Assembly: GCA_016707895.1 (NCBI GenBank)
Contig: JADJGV010000003.1
Location: 1 to 64,000 of the forward strand
Origin: Myxococcales bacterium
GTDB taxonomy: Bacteria > Myxococcota_A > Polyangia > Haliangiales > Haliangiaceae
Direction of reading: 5' to 3'
Length of the DNA: 64,000 nt
This document shows, in pieces, positions 8,776 through 17,183 of this stretch. The translations under genes and the position numbers were made by a program. A model generated the notes under the pieces. The model was not told the origin of the DNA. It made no database searches and saw nothing but the letters and a program-made list of their open reading frames with translations. Within the stretch, counting starts at the first letter, position 1, and each line of letters opens with the position of its first letter.

Positions 8776-9183
8776 CTACGCGAACTGCAGGTAGATCGAC
8801 AGGTCGGTGTGCCCGGACGACGCGCCCGGCATCAGCCAGTAGCGCACCCGCACCTCGTGATGGCCGAGCCACGCGTCGTGGACCGTGCGGCCGCTGCCGC
8901 TGGCGCGACGGGCCAGCGCGTCGAGGAGCCCGGGGAGCAGCGCGGCGAGCGTCGACTCGCGCAGCACGCGCGAGCCGCGGGCGTCGAGCCAGGCCAGCGC
9001 GTGGAACCGCGGATCGGCGCGCACGACGTAGCCGAGCCGATCGACGGTGAAGTTGGCGAGGACCGGCTCGGCGTGAGCCTCGAGCGCCTCGCGGAGGTGG
9101 CGCAGCGCGTGCCCGGTCGGCACGATCGTGGCGCGGGGCTCGCTCGCGCTCGCGGGCGAGGCCGACGACAGCTCGGGAAGCAC
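8776..9183 (-). CDS. hypothetical protein, 135 residues
   Basis: This is a soluble, unrecognised protein. The first 20 residues are low complexity (Ser/Ala/Pro). The remainder looks like a compact alpha/beta domain with ALRHLREALEAHAEPVLANF, GYVVRADPRFHALAWLD and a C-terminus rich in aromatic beta strands (VRVRYWLMPGASSGHTDL). The 'inner state' followed by 'past sample' layout faintly recalls a PAS-type sensor, but that is only an impression. The GTG start at 9183 is supported by TACGGT six bases upstream. It faces the small protein at 8553-8741 tail to tail. Confidence 0.65.
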   Translation of the reverse strand: MLPELSSASPASASEPRATIVPTGHALRHLREALEAHAEPVLANFTVDRLGYVVRADPRFHALAWLDARGSRVLRESTLAALLPGLLDALARRASGSGRTVHDAWLGHHEVRVRYWLMPGASSGHTDLSIYLQFA

Positions 9184-9189
9184 GGCGAC

Positions 9190-9195
9190 ACCGTA
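9190..9195 (-). promoter_or_regulatory. -10 hexamer TACGGT, 6 nt before GTG 9183
   Basis: This is the same hexamer and the same six-base spacing to a GTG as at the WYL regulator. It fits a leaderless transcript for the hypothetical protein. Confidence 0.5.
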
Positions 9196-9422
9196 TGTGA
9201 GCGCGCGCCGCCGGTGGGTGAACCGTTGGGTAGCGCTGCAAGCGCACCTCCCCCCCTGCGAAACCTGCTGATCCGGTGCGCCTTGCGGCGCGGTTGTCCG
9301 ACACCCACCGACGGCAGACGCGCCCCGATCGCTACCCCACGGCCAGCGCGGATCGCGGCGACAATGGTCATGGATTCGTCAGCGCGGGCCACGCTACGCG
9401 CAGACACCCGGGAGCCTACCCC

Positions 9423-12400
9423 ATGACGTACTCGCCCTTGTCTTCGCGTCCAGCCCTCGCGCGCGGCGTCGCGACCCTCGCGCTGCTCGCGCTGGCGGTG
9501 ACGCCGTCGACCGCGACGGTGATCTGCCCGCAGACGTCGTCGCCGTCGGCGTGGTCGGGATCGTTCCTCGACACCGACACCACCAAGAACGGCATCGTCT
9601 ACGACAGCGGCGGCGCGCGGCTGCAGCTGCAGAACGGCGCGGGCCAGTTCCGCTCGCAGAGCCTCGGCGTCACCGACTTCACCGTGTACGCGGCGGTCGG
9701 CGACTTCGACCACGACGGCTGGGACGACTTCGCGGGCGCCGGCGAGACCGACGCGTTCCTCCGCATCTACCGCAACCGCACGTTCGACAACCCGGCGCCC
9801 GACTGGAACGACGTCAACGCGACGCGCACGCCCAGCTTCCCGGTGGTGCGCACGCTGATCGCGGCCGCCTCCACCGAGGTCCGGCGCCGGCCGATCGCGG
9901 TCGGTGACTTCAACGGCGACGGCTGGCCCGACGTGTTCCTCGCCGAGCACCGCCTGACCACCAGCGGCACGCTGAAGTTCATGCCGAACAACGCCAAGCT
10001 GTTCCTCAACCAGGCGTCGAACGACGCCAGCGGCAACCCGCGCTTCCTGGCCTCGTACAGCGCGATGACCAACGCGACGTCGCTGACCGCGCTCGGCGAG
10101 ATGGCGTGGGGCGGATCGACGACCCAGGTGCTCGACATCAACGGCGACCGCAAGCTCGACCTGCTCTACAGCTCGAGCGACAACGGCGGCACGATCCGGG
10201 TGTTCCTCAACAACTGCACGCTGGCCTCGCCGCAGCCGACCCCGGTCCCGGCCGCGCCGGCGCCGCTGAAGTGCTCGACCAACCCGACGTTCACGTACTC
10301 GTCGGTGCTGGTCACCAGCATGGGCCTGGGCGCCAGCGGCAGCGCGCGCTCGCCGGTGTTCTCGTACACCGACGTCGACGGCGACGGCTTCCGCGACCTG
10401 ATCGCCGCGGCCCCGAGCTGCTGCACCAACGCCGGCGACCGCCTGCGCCTGTGGAAGGGCCAGTCGGGCGGCGGCCTGTCGTCGACCACCCAGTCGATCA
10501 CCTTCCAGGGCGGCGGCACCGCGGTCTTCGTCCACGACTTCTCGGGCGACGGCAAGCCCGACCTGGTGGTCGGCACCGACAACAACAACTACAACTCGGG
10601 CAACGGCGGCGAGCTGTTCTACTGGGTCAACACCGGCACCGCGACGCCGTTCTCGGCGGCGTCGACCAAGCTCTCCAGCCACAACGCGACGACGCTGATC
10701 GACTACGACGTCGGCTTCCTGTTCAACTACGACCACGACCCCAACAACACGATGGACGTGATGATCGCCGACGGTAACCACACCGGCAGCTTCTTCATCC
10801 AGGCCAACCGGGTCGCGACCAGCTACGTGGCGTGCGGCGACGCGGCCTCGGGCACGATCAACCTCGGCACGCTGTCGAGCTCGGAGATGGTCGTGACCGC
10901 GGCGCGCATCCACCCGACCTACACGCTCAACGGCGGCACGATCCGCTTCTACCTGTCCAACGAGTCCCCCGAGAACTGGGTGCTGGCCACGCCGTGCCCC
11001 GACGCCACCGGCGACCTGTGCGCCAGCTTCCCGCGCCCGGTCGGCCGCACCGTGAAGTGGAAGGTCGAGATGTGCTCGAACGCGAGCCACACCCAGACCC
11101 CGGTCCTGTCCAACGTCAGCGCGACCTTCGACTACACCCAGGCCCGCGAGCACTTCCGGGCCGGGGTGATCGTCAACGACGGCGTCGCCTACCTCGGCGG
11201 CTTCCGCCAGCCCGGCGATCGCGGCCACCTGTTCGCGGTCAACGCCGGCCTGACCACCACCTACTGGGACGCCGCCACCTGGATCAACGACGCCAGCGAC
11301 AGCGCCCGCAACGTCTACACCAGCAACCCCAGCGGCACCAGCCGCCTCGACTTCACCACCGCCAACGCCGCCAACCTGCTCAGCACGCTCGAGGTCGCCG
11401 ACGCGACCCAGGCCGAGACCGTCGTCGACTGGGTGCGCAGCAAGCGGTTCGGCATCGGCAACGCCGGCATCGAGAAGAGCCGCCTCGGCGCGATCCAGTC
11501 GTCGACGCCCGCCATCCTCACCCGGCCCGGCTTCCCGATCTGGTACGTCTACGCGGGCGCGGCCGACAAGCTGCGCCACCAGTCGTACCAGACCGCGCAG
11601 CGCGACCGCCGCAACCTGGTGCTGTTCGGCTCGAAGGACGGCATGGTCCACGCGATCCAGACCGCGCCGACCGCGATCACCGGCTCGCCGAGCGGCGTCG
11701 AAGCCTGGGCGTTCGTGCCGCCCAAGGTCGCGTCGGGCATGATCGCCGACTACACCAACAGCCTCACCAGCGGCGTCACCGCGATCGCGTCGTACCCCGA
11801 CGGCTCGCCGACCCTGGCCGACTACCGCAAGTCCGACGGCAGCTTCGGCACCGCGGTGCTGATCGGCAGCGGCGCCGGCGGCAAGAGCCTGATGGCGCTG
11901 GACGTCACGTCGACGGTGTCGAGCAGCGGCGCGATCGTCGGGCCGACGCCGATGTGGACCACCGTGCCCGGCGAGGCCGACGCCGGTCAGGCGTTCGCCA
12001 AGCCGGCGGTGGCCCGGGTGCTGATCGGCGGCGCCGAGAAGTTCGTCGCCATCGCCGCCACCGGCGTCGCCAACGAGAACCCGTCGGCGCCGTTCACCAA
12101 GGGCCGCATCGTCGCCGCCTACGAGGTCGCTTCCGGACGCCTCTTGTGGAAGTTCCAGGCGCAGTGCGCCGTCACCAGCGACATCGCCACCTTCGAGACC
12201 GACGACGACCTCGAGCCGAACTCGCCGTCGTTCAACGGCTACGCCGACCGCGCGGTGTTCGCCGACGCCTGCGGCTACGTCTACAAGCTCGACCCGGCCC
12301 GCGATCTCGGCGGCGACTGGAACGACAACACCGGCCTGGGCGCGCTGGCCATCGACGACGCCGTCACCTCGCACCCCGACGGCAGCTCGACCACGACCGA

Positions 12401-13028
12401 CCAGTTCGCGCTGTTCTCGACCAAGCGCACCACCCGCGCCCTCGGCTCGGACAGCCCGATCGCCGGCACGCTGGCCATCCGCTCGGACGCCAGCACCCGG
12501 GTGGTGCTGTTCTTCGGCACCGGCGGCCTCGAGAACCACCCGGTGACCCGGCAGAACGAGTTCTACGCGATCTACGCCGACACCGGCGAGATCCGCTCGA
12601 AGATGACCGGCGCCTGCAACGCCAGCATGTGCGAGAAGTTCTACGGCGGCGCGGTGGTCACGACCCAGCAGGTCATCTTCACCCGCACCACCGACCCGGC
12701 GGTCGGCACCACCACCTGCGACACCGGGTCGACCAAGGTCGCCGCGGTCTCGCTCGAGGCCGGCACCGGCGACCAGTTCACCGTCGACTTCACCCAGAGC
12801 GTCGCCTCGGCCGTCATGGGCGCGCTCTACGGCGACGCCGGCGCGCTGTACTTCGCGACCCTGGGCGGCGACGTCTCGCGCATCGGCACCCCGCGCGCCA
12901 GCGCCGCCGGCGGCGACTCGGCCTCGTCCACGATCAACCCGTTCGGCCAGGGCAACGAGTCGTCCACCACCGGCACCGTCGGCACCAACACCCCGCTCAC
13001 CCTGCTGGGCTGGCGCCAGATCTACTGA
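9423..13028 (+). CDS. PilY1-like secreted protein with FG-GAP repeats
   Basis: This is a 1201-residue exported protein. It starts at ATG 9423, after a GGGAG Shine-Dalgarno-like run, with a Sec signal peptide (ATLALLALAVTPSTATV). The first half carries FG-GAP/VCBS-type calcium loops: DFDHDGWDD, DFNGDGWPD, DINGDRKLD, DVDGDGFRD and DFSGDGKPD. The second half matches the PilC/PilY1 C-terminal beta-propeller, with the signature LVLFGSKDGMVHAIQ and AWAFVPPKVASGM, and a late VVLFFGTGGLENHP. PilY1 proteins act at the tip of type IV pili in adhesion and surface sensing. The nearby motor ATPase and HDOD genes make a pilus role reasonable. There is no C-terminal anchor. Confidence 0.87.
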   Translation: MTYSPLSSRPALARGVATLALLALAVTPSTATVICPQTSSPSAWSGSFLDTDTTKNGIVYDSGGARLQLQNGAGQFRSQSLGVTDFTVYAAVGDFDHDGWDDFAGAGETDAFLRIYRNRTFDNPAPDWNDVNATRTPSFPVVRTLIAAASTEVRRRPIAVGDFNGDGWPDVFLAEHRLTTSGTLKFMPNNAKLFLNQASNDASGNPRFLASYSAMTNATSLTALGEMAWGGSTTQVLDINGDRKLDLLYSSSDNGGTIRVFLNNCTLASPQPTPVPAAPAPLKCSTNPTFTYSSVLVTSMGLGASGSARSPVFSYTDVDGDGFRDLIAAAPSCCTNAGDRLRLWKGQSGGGLSSTTQSITFQGGGTAVFVHDFSGDGKPDLVVGTDNNNYNSGNGGELFYWVNTGTATPFSAASTKLSSHNATTLIDYDVGFLFNYDHDPNNTMDVMIADGNHTGSFFIQANRVATSYVACGDAASGTINLGTLSSSEMVVTAARIHPTYTLNGGTIRFYLSNESPENWVLATPCPDATGDLCASFPRPVGRTVKWKVEMCSNASHTQTPVLSNVSATFDYTQAREHFRAGVIVNDGVAYLGGFRQPGDRGHLFAVNAGLTTTYWDAATWINDASDSARNVYTSNPSGTSRLDFTTANAANLLSTLEVADATQAETVVDWVRSKRFGIGNAGIEKSRLGAIQSSTPAILTRPGFPIWYVYAGAADKLRHQSYQTAQRDRRNLVLFGSKDGMVHAIQTAPTAITGSPSGVEAWAFVPPKVASGMIADYTNSLTSGVTAIASYPDGSPTLADYRKSDGSFGTAVLIGSGAGGKSLMALDVTSTVSSSGAIVGPTPMWTTVPGEADAGQAFAKPAVARVLIGGAEKFVAIAATGVANENPSAPFTKGRIVAAYEVASGRLLWKFQAQCAVTSDIATFETDDDLEPNSPSFNGYADRAVFADACGYVYKLDPARDLGGDWNDNTGLGALAIDDAVTSHPDGSSTTTDQFALFSTKRTTRALGSDSPIAGTLAIRSDASTRVVLFFGTGGLENHPVTRQNEFYAIYADTGEIRSKMTGACNASMCEKFYGGAVVTTQQVIFTRTTDPAVGTTTCDTGSTKVAAVSLEAGTGDQFTVDFTQSVASAVMGALYGDAGALYFATLGGDVSRIGTPRASAAGGDSASSTINPFGQGNESSTTGTVGTNTPLTLLGWRQIY

Positions 13029-13063
13029 GCGCCGAGGGTCGCAACCCGCCCGCCGCCCCGTGA

Positions 13064-13069
13064 TACACT
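13064..13069 (+). promoter_or_regulatory. -10 hexamer TACACT upstream of kinase start 13079
   Basis: TACACT lies nine bases before the ATG of the Ser/Thr kinase. TCGCAA (13039-13044) is a weak -35 at 19 bases. The transcript would have a two-base leader at most. Confidence 0.45.
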
Positions 13070-13078
13070 CCAGGCGGC

Positions 13079-15214
13079 ATGGCCGGAGTACCAGCCAACG
13101 CCGGTGCGCTCGTCGGCAAGCGCCTGGGTAACTACGAGCTGGTCGCGCTCCTGGCGCTGGGCGGCACGGCCGAGATCTACCTGGCGCGCATCGACGGCGC
13201 GGCCGGGTTCGAGAAGTACGTGGTGGTCAAGTGCCTGCACGACCACCTGGCCGAGGACCACGAGTTCGTCCAGATGTTCCTCGACGAGGCGCGCCTGGGG
13301 GCGCAGCTCGATCACTCGAACATCGTGCAGACGCTGGGGTTGGGCGAACACGAGGGTCGCTACTACCTGGTGATGGAGTTCATCGCCGGCATGTCGCTGG
13401 CGCTCCTGGCCCGGCGCGCGGTCGAGCGCGTGCCCGGCGGCCGCATCCCGGTGCACCTCGTGCTCGGCATCGCGGCGCAGGCGTGCGCCGGCCTGCACTA
13501 CGCCCACACCCGGCAGTCGGGCGGCAAGCCGCTCAACCTGGTGCACCGCGACATCTCCCCGCAGAACATCGTCGTCACCTTCGAGGGCGACGTGCGCATC
13601 GTCGACTTCGGCATCGCCAAGGCCGAGGACCGCGAGACCGCGACCAAGAGCGGCACCATCAAGGGCAAGTTCGCGTACATGTCGCCCGAGCAGTGCCACG
13701 CCAAGCAGGTCGACGCGCGCACCGACGTGTTCGCGCTCGGCGTGGTGGTGCACGAGCTGCTCACCGGCCGTCGGCTGTTCAAGCGGGCGACCGCCTACGA
13801 GACCTACCAGGCCATCCTCGAGTGCAAGGTGCCGGCGCCGTCGGCGGTCAACCACGAGCTCGACCCCGCGCTCGACGCGGTGGTGATGAAGGCGCTGACC
13901 AAGAGCTTCCACGACCGCTACGCCTCGGCCGAGGCGTTCGGCGAGGCGCTGACCAAGTACCTGCACAGCCGCGGCAAGCTGGCCAACTCGAGCGACATCT
14001 CGACGTTCATCGCGCAGCACTTCGCCGCCGAGATCGACGATCACGGCGACCGCATGCGCGAGCTGCTCGAGGGTCGGCCGGTGGTGGCCAGCGGCTGGGA
14101 CGACGGCGAGCCCGGCTCGACGTCGATGAAGCACGAGGACTCCGAGGAGCTGTCGCAGTTCGAGGTCATCGAGGGCTCCGGCGTCGAGGAGATCGGGCCG
14201 AGCGATCCCGACGACGTCCCGGCCGAGGCCACGCGGATCGAGATGAACCCGATCGCGGCGATGGCCGCGCTCGAGCCGCCCCGTCCCGTCGCCCCGCCCG
14301 CGCCCACCGCGCCCGCTCCCGCGCCCGCCGCGCCCGCCGCCAAGGCGCCGATGCCGGCGCGGCCGCTGCCCAGCTTCGGCAGCACCGGCGCGTCGTCGAG
14401 CATCTTCGGTGGCAACGCCCCGACGCCGGCCGCCAGCCCGGCCAACCCGCCCGCCGCGGCCCGACCGGCGCTGCCGCCGCTGTCGCGCCCCGGCCAACCC
14501 GCGACCGGCCGGCCCGGCGACAAGACCGCGCCCACCGGCCTGCCGTCGATCGGCGGCAACCGCGCGAAGGAGCCGACCGCCCCGGCGCCGACGAGCAACG
14601 GCTTCAGCGAGGCGCCCGCGACGGTGATCAGCGAGCCGCCGCTGCGGACGCCGCCGGGCATGCGCAGCTTCGCCTCGGCGCCCGAGGCCCGCACCGTGAT
14701 GGCCGCGCCCGATCTCTCGCGCGCGCCGTCGCGCGACCTGCCGGCGTCGTTCGAGGCCGTGCTGTCCGATGAGAGCGGCAACGCCGGCCGCCTCAACCCG
14801 CTGGCCTACGGCGCGACGGTCCCGGCGATGGACGCGATGGCCCCCGAGGTGGCGCCACAACCGCCGCCGCCGCAGCCGCAGCCGCCGATCGACCAGCCGA
14901 CCTACCGCGCGCCGTTCATGGATCCGATGCAGCCCGCGCCCTACGGCGCACAGGATCCGATGCACGCCCAGCCCTTCCCCTCGGGCGAGCTGCTGGTGCC
15001 GCCCCACGGCACGCCGCCGGCGACCAGCCCCATCGGCGACGCCAGCCTGCCCGCGCACCTGATCGGGCTGCCGCCGCCGACCGCCTACCCGCGCTTCGAC
15101 CCGAGCTTCCAGCACCCCAAGCTCAAGCGCGAGCTGCCGGGCTGGATCATCCCGGTCGGCATCACCGTCGCCGCCGCCGTGCTGATCGGCATCATCGCCG
15201 CCGTCGCGGGCTGA
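13079..15214 (+). CDS. Ser/Thr protein kinase with C-terminal membrane anchor
   Basis: This is a eukaryotic-type kinase of 711 residues. The kinase domain spans about 17-300: a modified glycine loop (LALGGTAEIYLA), the catalytic Lys in YVVVKCL, the catalytic loop HRDISPQN at 156-163, the DFG motif in IVDFGIAK and MSPEQ as the APE equivalent. HRDISPQN, with Ser for the usual Lys, is common in myxobacterial kinases. Residues about 340-685 are a Pro/Ala-rich disordered linker. The last 25 residues (WIIPVGITVAAAVLIGIIAA) form a single membrane helix, so the kinase is tail-anchored facing the cytoplasm. It converges on the Nudix gene across a hairpin-rich spacer. Confidence 0.93.
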   Translation: MAGVPANAGALVGKRLGNYELVALLALGGTAEIYLARIDGAAGFEKYVVVKCLHDHLAEDHEFVQMFLDEARLGAQLDHSNIVQTLGLGEHEGRYYLVMEFIAGMSLALLARRAVERVPGGRIPVHLVLGIAAQACAGLHYAHTRQSGGKPLNLVHRDISPQNIVVTFEGDVRIVDFGIAKAEDRETATKSGTIKGKFAYMSPEQCHAKQVDARTDVFALGVVVHELLTGRRLFKRATAYETYQAILECKVPAPSAVNHELDPALDAVVMKALTKSFHDRYASAEAFGEALTKYLHSRGKLANSSDISTFIAQHFAAEIDDHGDRMRELLEGRPVVASGWDDGEPGSTSMKHEDSEELSQFEVIEGSGVEEIGPSDPDDVPAEATRIEMNPIAAMAALEPPRPVAPPAPTAPAPAPAAPAAKAPMPARPLPSFGSTGASSSIFGGNAPTPAASPANPPAAARPALPPLSRPGQPATGRPGDKTAPTGLPSIGGNRAKEPTAPAPTSNGFSEAPATVISEPPLRTPPGMRSFASAPEARTVMAAPDLSRAPSRDLPASFEAVLSDESGNAGRLNPLAYGATVPAMDAMAPEVAPQPPPPQPQPPIDQPTYRAPFMDPMQPAPYGAQDPMHAQPFPSGELLVPPHGTPPATSPIGDASLPAHLIGLPPPTAYPRFDPSFQHPKLKRELPGWIIPVGITVAAAVLIGIIAAVAG

Positions 15215-15225
15215 GCCGTTACCTT

Positions 15226-15250
15226 GGAGGGGCTTTCGCAAAGCCCCTCC
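15226..15250 (+). terminator. 11-bp perfect stem hairpin after the kinase
   Basis: GGAGGGGCTTT pairs with AAAGCCCCTCC around the loop CGC, twelve bases after the kinase stop. There is no T run, but the stem is very stable. A second potential stem (CCCCAC/GTGGGG, 15250-15266) overlaps its end by one base, so the two are alternatives. Confidence 0.6.
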
Positions 15251-15332
15251 CCCACAAGACGTGGGGCCCCCACCCGAAACGCGAGAGCCTCCTCGCGGGA
15301 TACCGGTCCACGCGCCGGTGTCTCGCGTCGCG

Positions 15333-15354
15333 GGGGGCTCGGCGACGAGCCCCC
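15333..15354 (-). terminator. 8-bp hairpin downstream of the Nudix gene
   Basis: GGGGGCTC pairs with GAGCCCCC around a six-base loop, six bases past the stop of the minus-strand Nudix gene. Further short stems (CGCGAG/CTCGCG and ACCGG/CCGGT) fill the spacer between the converging genes. Confidence 0.55.
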
Positions 15355-15360
15355 TGGAAT

Positions 15361-15765
15361 TCAGTTGCGCATCAGGCCGAGCAGCTTGATCAGCGTGTTC
15401 TCGTCGGCGGGCGGGAACTCGTAGTCGAGGAACTCGCGCGAGGTCACCCAGCGCAGGTCGGCCACCGTCGCCGGGTACGGCACCGCGCCGTCGGCGAGCG
15501 AGCAGGCGAACATGACCATGTGCACCTCGTAGCGGCTGTAGTCGTGGACGTGCTCCCCGACCTTGCCGCCGATCGTGACCGCGACGCCGATGCGGTGGCG
15601 GACCTCCCGCGACAGCGCCGCCTCGTCCGTCTCCCCCGCCTCGACCCGCCCCCCAGGGAACTCCCACAGGAGCGGCAGGACCGCCGTCGCGTTGCGCTGG
15701 GTGATGAGGTACCGGCCGTCGTGCTCGATCACCGCCGCCACGACGCGGATCACCGCCTTGGACAT
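15361..15765 (-). CDS. Nudix-fold protein with degenerate Nudix box
   Basis: This is a 134-residue relative of MutT / CTP-pyrophosphohydrolase-type Nudix enzymes, which hydrolyse nucleoside diphosphate derivatives. The N-terminus IRVVAAVIEHDGRYLITQR and LLWEFPGGRVEAGE are typical. The Nudix box should read GX5EX7REUXEEXGU; here it is GRVEAGE, seven residues, then REVRHRIGV. The two metal-binding glutamates of the EE pair are replaced by His and Arg, so ordinary hydrolysis is doubtful and a binding role or altered chemistry is possible. The start is fixed by a good promoter (TTGCAA, 16 bases, GATAAT) seven bases before the ATG. It is divergent from the lamin-tail-like gene. Confidence 0.85.
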   Translation of the reverse strand: MSKAVIRVVAAVIEHDGRYLITQRNATAVLPLLWEFPGGRVEAGETDEAALSREVRHRIGVAVTIGGKVGEHVHDYSRYEVHMVMFACSLADGAVPYPATVADLRWVTSREFLDYEFPPADENTLIKLLGLMRN

Positions 15766-15772
15766 GGCGGCG

Positions 15773-15800
15773 ATTATCGTCGGGTCGCGCGGGTTTGCAA
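15773..15800 (-). promoter_or_regulatory. sigma70-type promoter of the Nudix gene
   Basis: On the minus strand TTGCAA (15800-15795), a 16-base spacer and GATAAT (15778-15773) lie seven bases before the start codon. It is among the best -35/-10 matches in the window and lies back to back with the promoter of the plus-strand neighbour. Confidence 0.65.
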
Positions 15801-15804
15801 CGGC

Positions 15805-15833
15805 TCGACAGCGCCAAGCCCCGCCGCTATTGT
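15805..15833 (+). promoter_or_regulatory. sigma70-type promoter, TCGACA-17-TATTGT
   Basis: TCGACA (15805-15810) and TATTGT (15828-15833) are 17 bases apart and end 11 bases before ATG 15845. It serves the lamin-tail-like gene. The two divergent promoters occupy the 79 bases between start codons. Confidence 0.6.
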
Positions 15834-15844
15834 GCGCCACCCCG

Positions 15845-16249
15845 ATGGCGATCCGCTTCGTCGAAATCCATACCGCGGCCAACCCCGCGGAGCTCAACAC
15901 CGAGTGGGTGGTTCTGGAGAACGACGGCAAGCTGCCGTTCGTGACCCGCGGCTGCGGCATGACCGTCGGCCGCCGCGGGCAGTCCAAGCGTAAGGAGCTC
16001 GGGATCATCGATCCCGGGTTCATCCTCGCGCCCGGCACCCGCGTCCGCATGCTCACCGGCAGCCCTGGCGTCGCCGATCAGGGCACGCCCCCCGAGGACG
16101 GCGCCGACGGCGTCACCAACTACTACCTGCTCTTGCCCAAGCCCTACCTGCAAGGCGCCGGCACCGTGCTGACGCTGACCTTGCGCGGCCAGATCGTCGC
16201 CAAGGGCGAGCACGATCCGGCGGGCGCCGCCGGCCTCGCCACCAAGTAG
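15845..16249 (+). CDS. lamin-tail-domain-like small protein
   Basis: This protein has 134 residues and no signal peptide. The early motif EIHTAANPAELNTEWVVLEN resembles the start of lamin-tail (LTD) immunoglobulin-like domains, where a Glu-Trp-Val segment is the hallmark. The rest is beta-rich (GFILAPGTRVRMLTG, YLLLPKPYLQGAGTVLTL) and ends TLRGQIVAKGEHDP, like the closing strands of LTD folds. Such domains are usually found in exported bacterial proteins; this one seems cytoplasmic. Assignment rests on motif appearance only. Confidence 0.7.
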   Translation: MAIRFVEIHTAANPAELNTEWVVLENDGKLPFVTRGCGMTVGRRGQSKRKELGIIDPGFILAPGTRVRMLTGSPGVADQGTPPEDGADGVTNYYLLLPKPYLQGAGTVLTLTLRGQIVAKGEHDPAGAAGLATK

Positions 16250-16310
16250 CCGGGCCCGCGCGCCGCGACCGCCCCGGCCGCAACTATCCGCACGCCGATC
16301 GCACGCTGGT

Positions 16311-16339
16311 TTGACCCGGCGCGCGGCGCCGCGGACACT
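16311..16339 (+). promoter_or_regulatory. promoter TTGACC-17-GACACT, 6 nt before ATG 16346
   Basis: TTGACC (16311-16316), a 17-base spacer and GACACT (16334-16339) are followed by six bases and the ATG. With a canonical start seven bases after the -10 the first transcribed base is the A of the start codon, the clearest complete leaderless promoter in the window. Confidence 0.65.
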
Positions 16340-16345
16340 GGCAGG

Positions 16346-17152
16346 ATGCGTCCCTACGCCCTCGCGCTGGTCCCCCTGATCGCCTGCGGCCCCGACGCGG
16401 CGTCGTCGATCGATGGCGCCGCCCCCGACGCCGCGGCCGACGCGGTGGTCGTCGACGCGGTGCCGATCGACAGCCCCGACGCGCCGCCGCCGCCCGACGT
16501 CGACGTGGTGATCACCGCCGACAACGCCTACAGCTTCGGCTACGGCGACGTCACCGGCGTCGCGACCTACGTCCAGGGTACCCGCGCGGTCACCGCCGGC
16601 CAGATCTTCAACTGCCCGATCGGCGAAGGCCCCGAGCACTACGTCGTCCCCGGCGCCGACGCGCCCGACACCGCGTACCTCTACGTCGTGTCGTGGGATG
16701 ACCTCGCGGTCACGCAGGGCGTGCTCGGGCAGTTCAAGCGCGGCGCCGGCGCGCCGGTCTACACCGGCGGCGTCGAGTGGGACGTCTGCGCCACCGGGGT
16801 CAACCTGTCGAGCAGCACCGTCGGCCCCACCCAGGCCGAGGTCAACGCGCAGATCGCGACCTGCAACGCCGGCACCGGCAGCGACACCACCACCAGCGGC
16901 GGCTGGGTCAACAGCGCCGGCGCGGTCACCACCGGCGCGATCGGCACGCTGGCGGTCGGCGAGCCCAACGACGGCGCCGGCGGCGACTTCCCGCTGGTGT
17001 GCCCGGCGGCGAGCGGCGGCATCGACGCGGCCGCGCGCTGGATGTGGTTCAACCCCGGCGGCGTCGCCAACCCGTTCCGCTCGACCGGCAGCAACACCTT
17101 CCGCGCCTACCTGATCTTCCGCCTCGCGACCGTCGACATCCCGGTGTCGTGA
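16346..17152 (+). CDS. secreted lipoprotein, unknown function
   Basis: This is a 268-residue lipoprotein with a very short signal peptide and lipobox LIAC (Cys13), followed by an Asp/Ala/Pro-rich tether (DAAADAVVVDAVPIDSPDA) of the kind seen in many myxobacterial surface lipoproteins. The mature part begins near residue 50 (VDVVITADNAYSFGYGDV) and is beta-rich and Gly/Thr-rich, with scattered Cys. A WMWFNPGG segment near the end suggests a carbohydrate- or surface-binding beta sandwich, but no family is assigned. The stop codon is repeated in frame by an 18-bp tandem duplication. Confidence 0.85.
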   Translation: MRPYALALVPLIACGPDAASSIDGAAPDAAADAVVVDAVPIDSPDAPPPPDVDVVITADNAYSFGYGDVTGVATYVQGTRAVTAGQIFNCPIGEGPEHYVVPGADAPDTAYLYVVSWDDLAVTQGVLGQFKRGAGAPVYTGGVEWDVCATGVNLSSSTVGPTQAEVNAQIATCNAGTGSDTTTSGGWVNSAGAVTTGAIGTLAVGEPNDGAGGDFPLVCPAASGGIDAAARWMWFNPGGVANPFRSTGSNTFRAYLIFRLATVDIPVS

Positions 17153-17181
17153 CCGGCCGTCGAGTCGTGACCGGCCGTCGA
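17146..17181 (+). repeat. perfect 18-bp tandem duplication (2 copies)
   Basis: The unit GTCGTGACCGGCCGTCGA occurs twice without a gap. The first copy contains the stop of the upstream lipoprotein, the second repeats it in frame, and the array ends three bases before the stop of the converging lipoprotein gene. Confidence 0.85.
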
Positions 17182-17183
17182 GG

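Noticed and set aside
8832..12539. 1235-codon minus-strand frame opposite the PilY1-like gene
   Set aside because: No recognisable domains and a biased Arg/Gly/Val composition; the plus-strand product has a signal peptide and family motifs.
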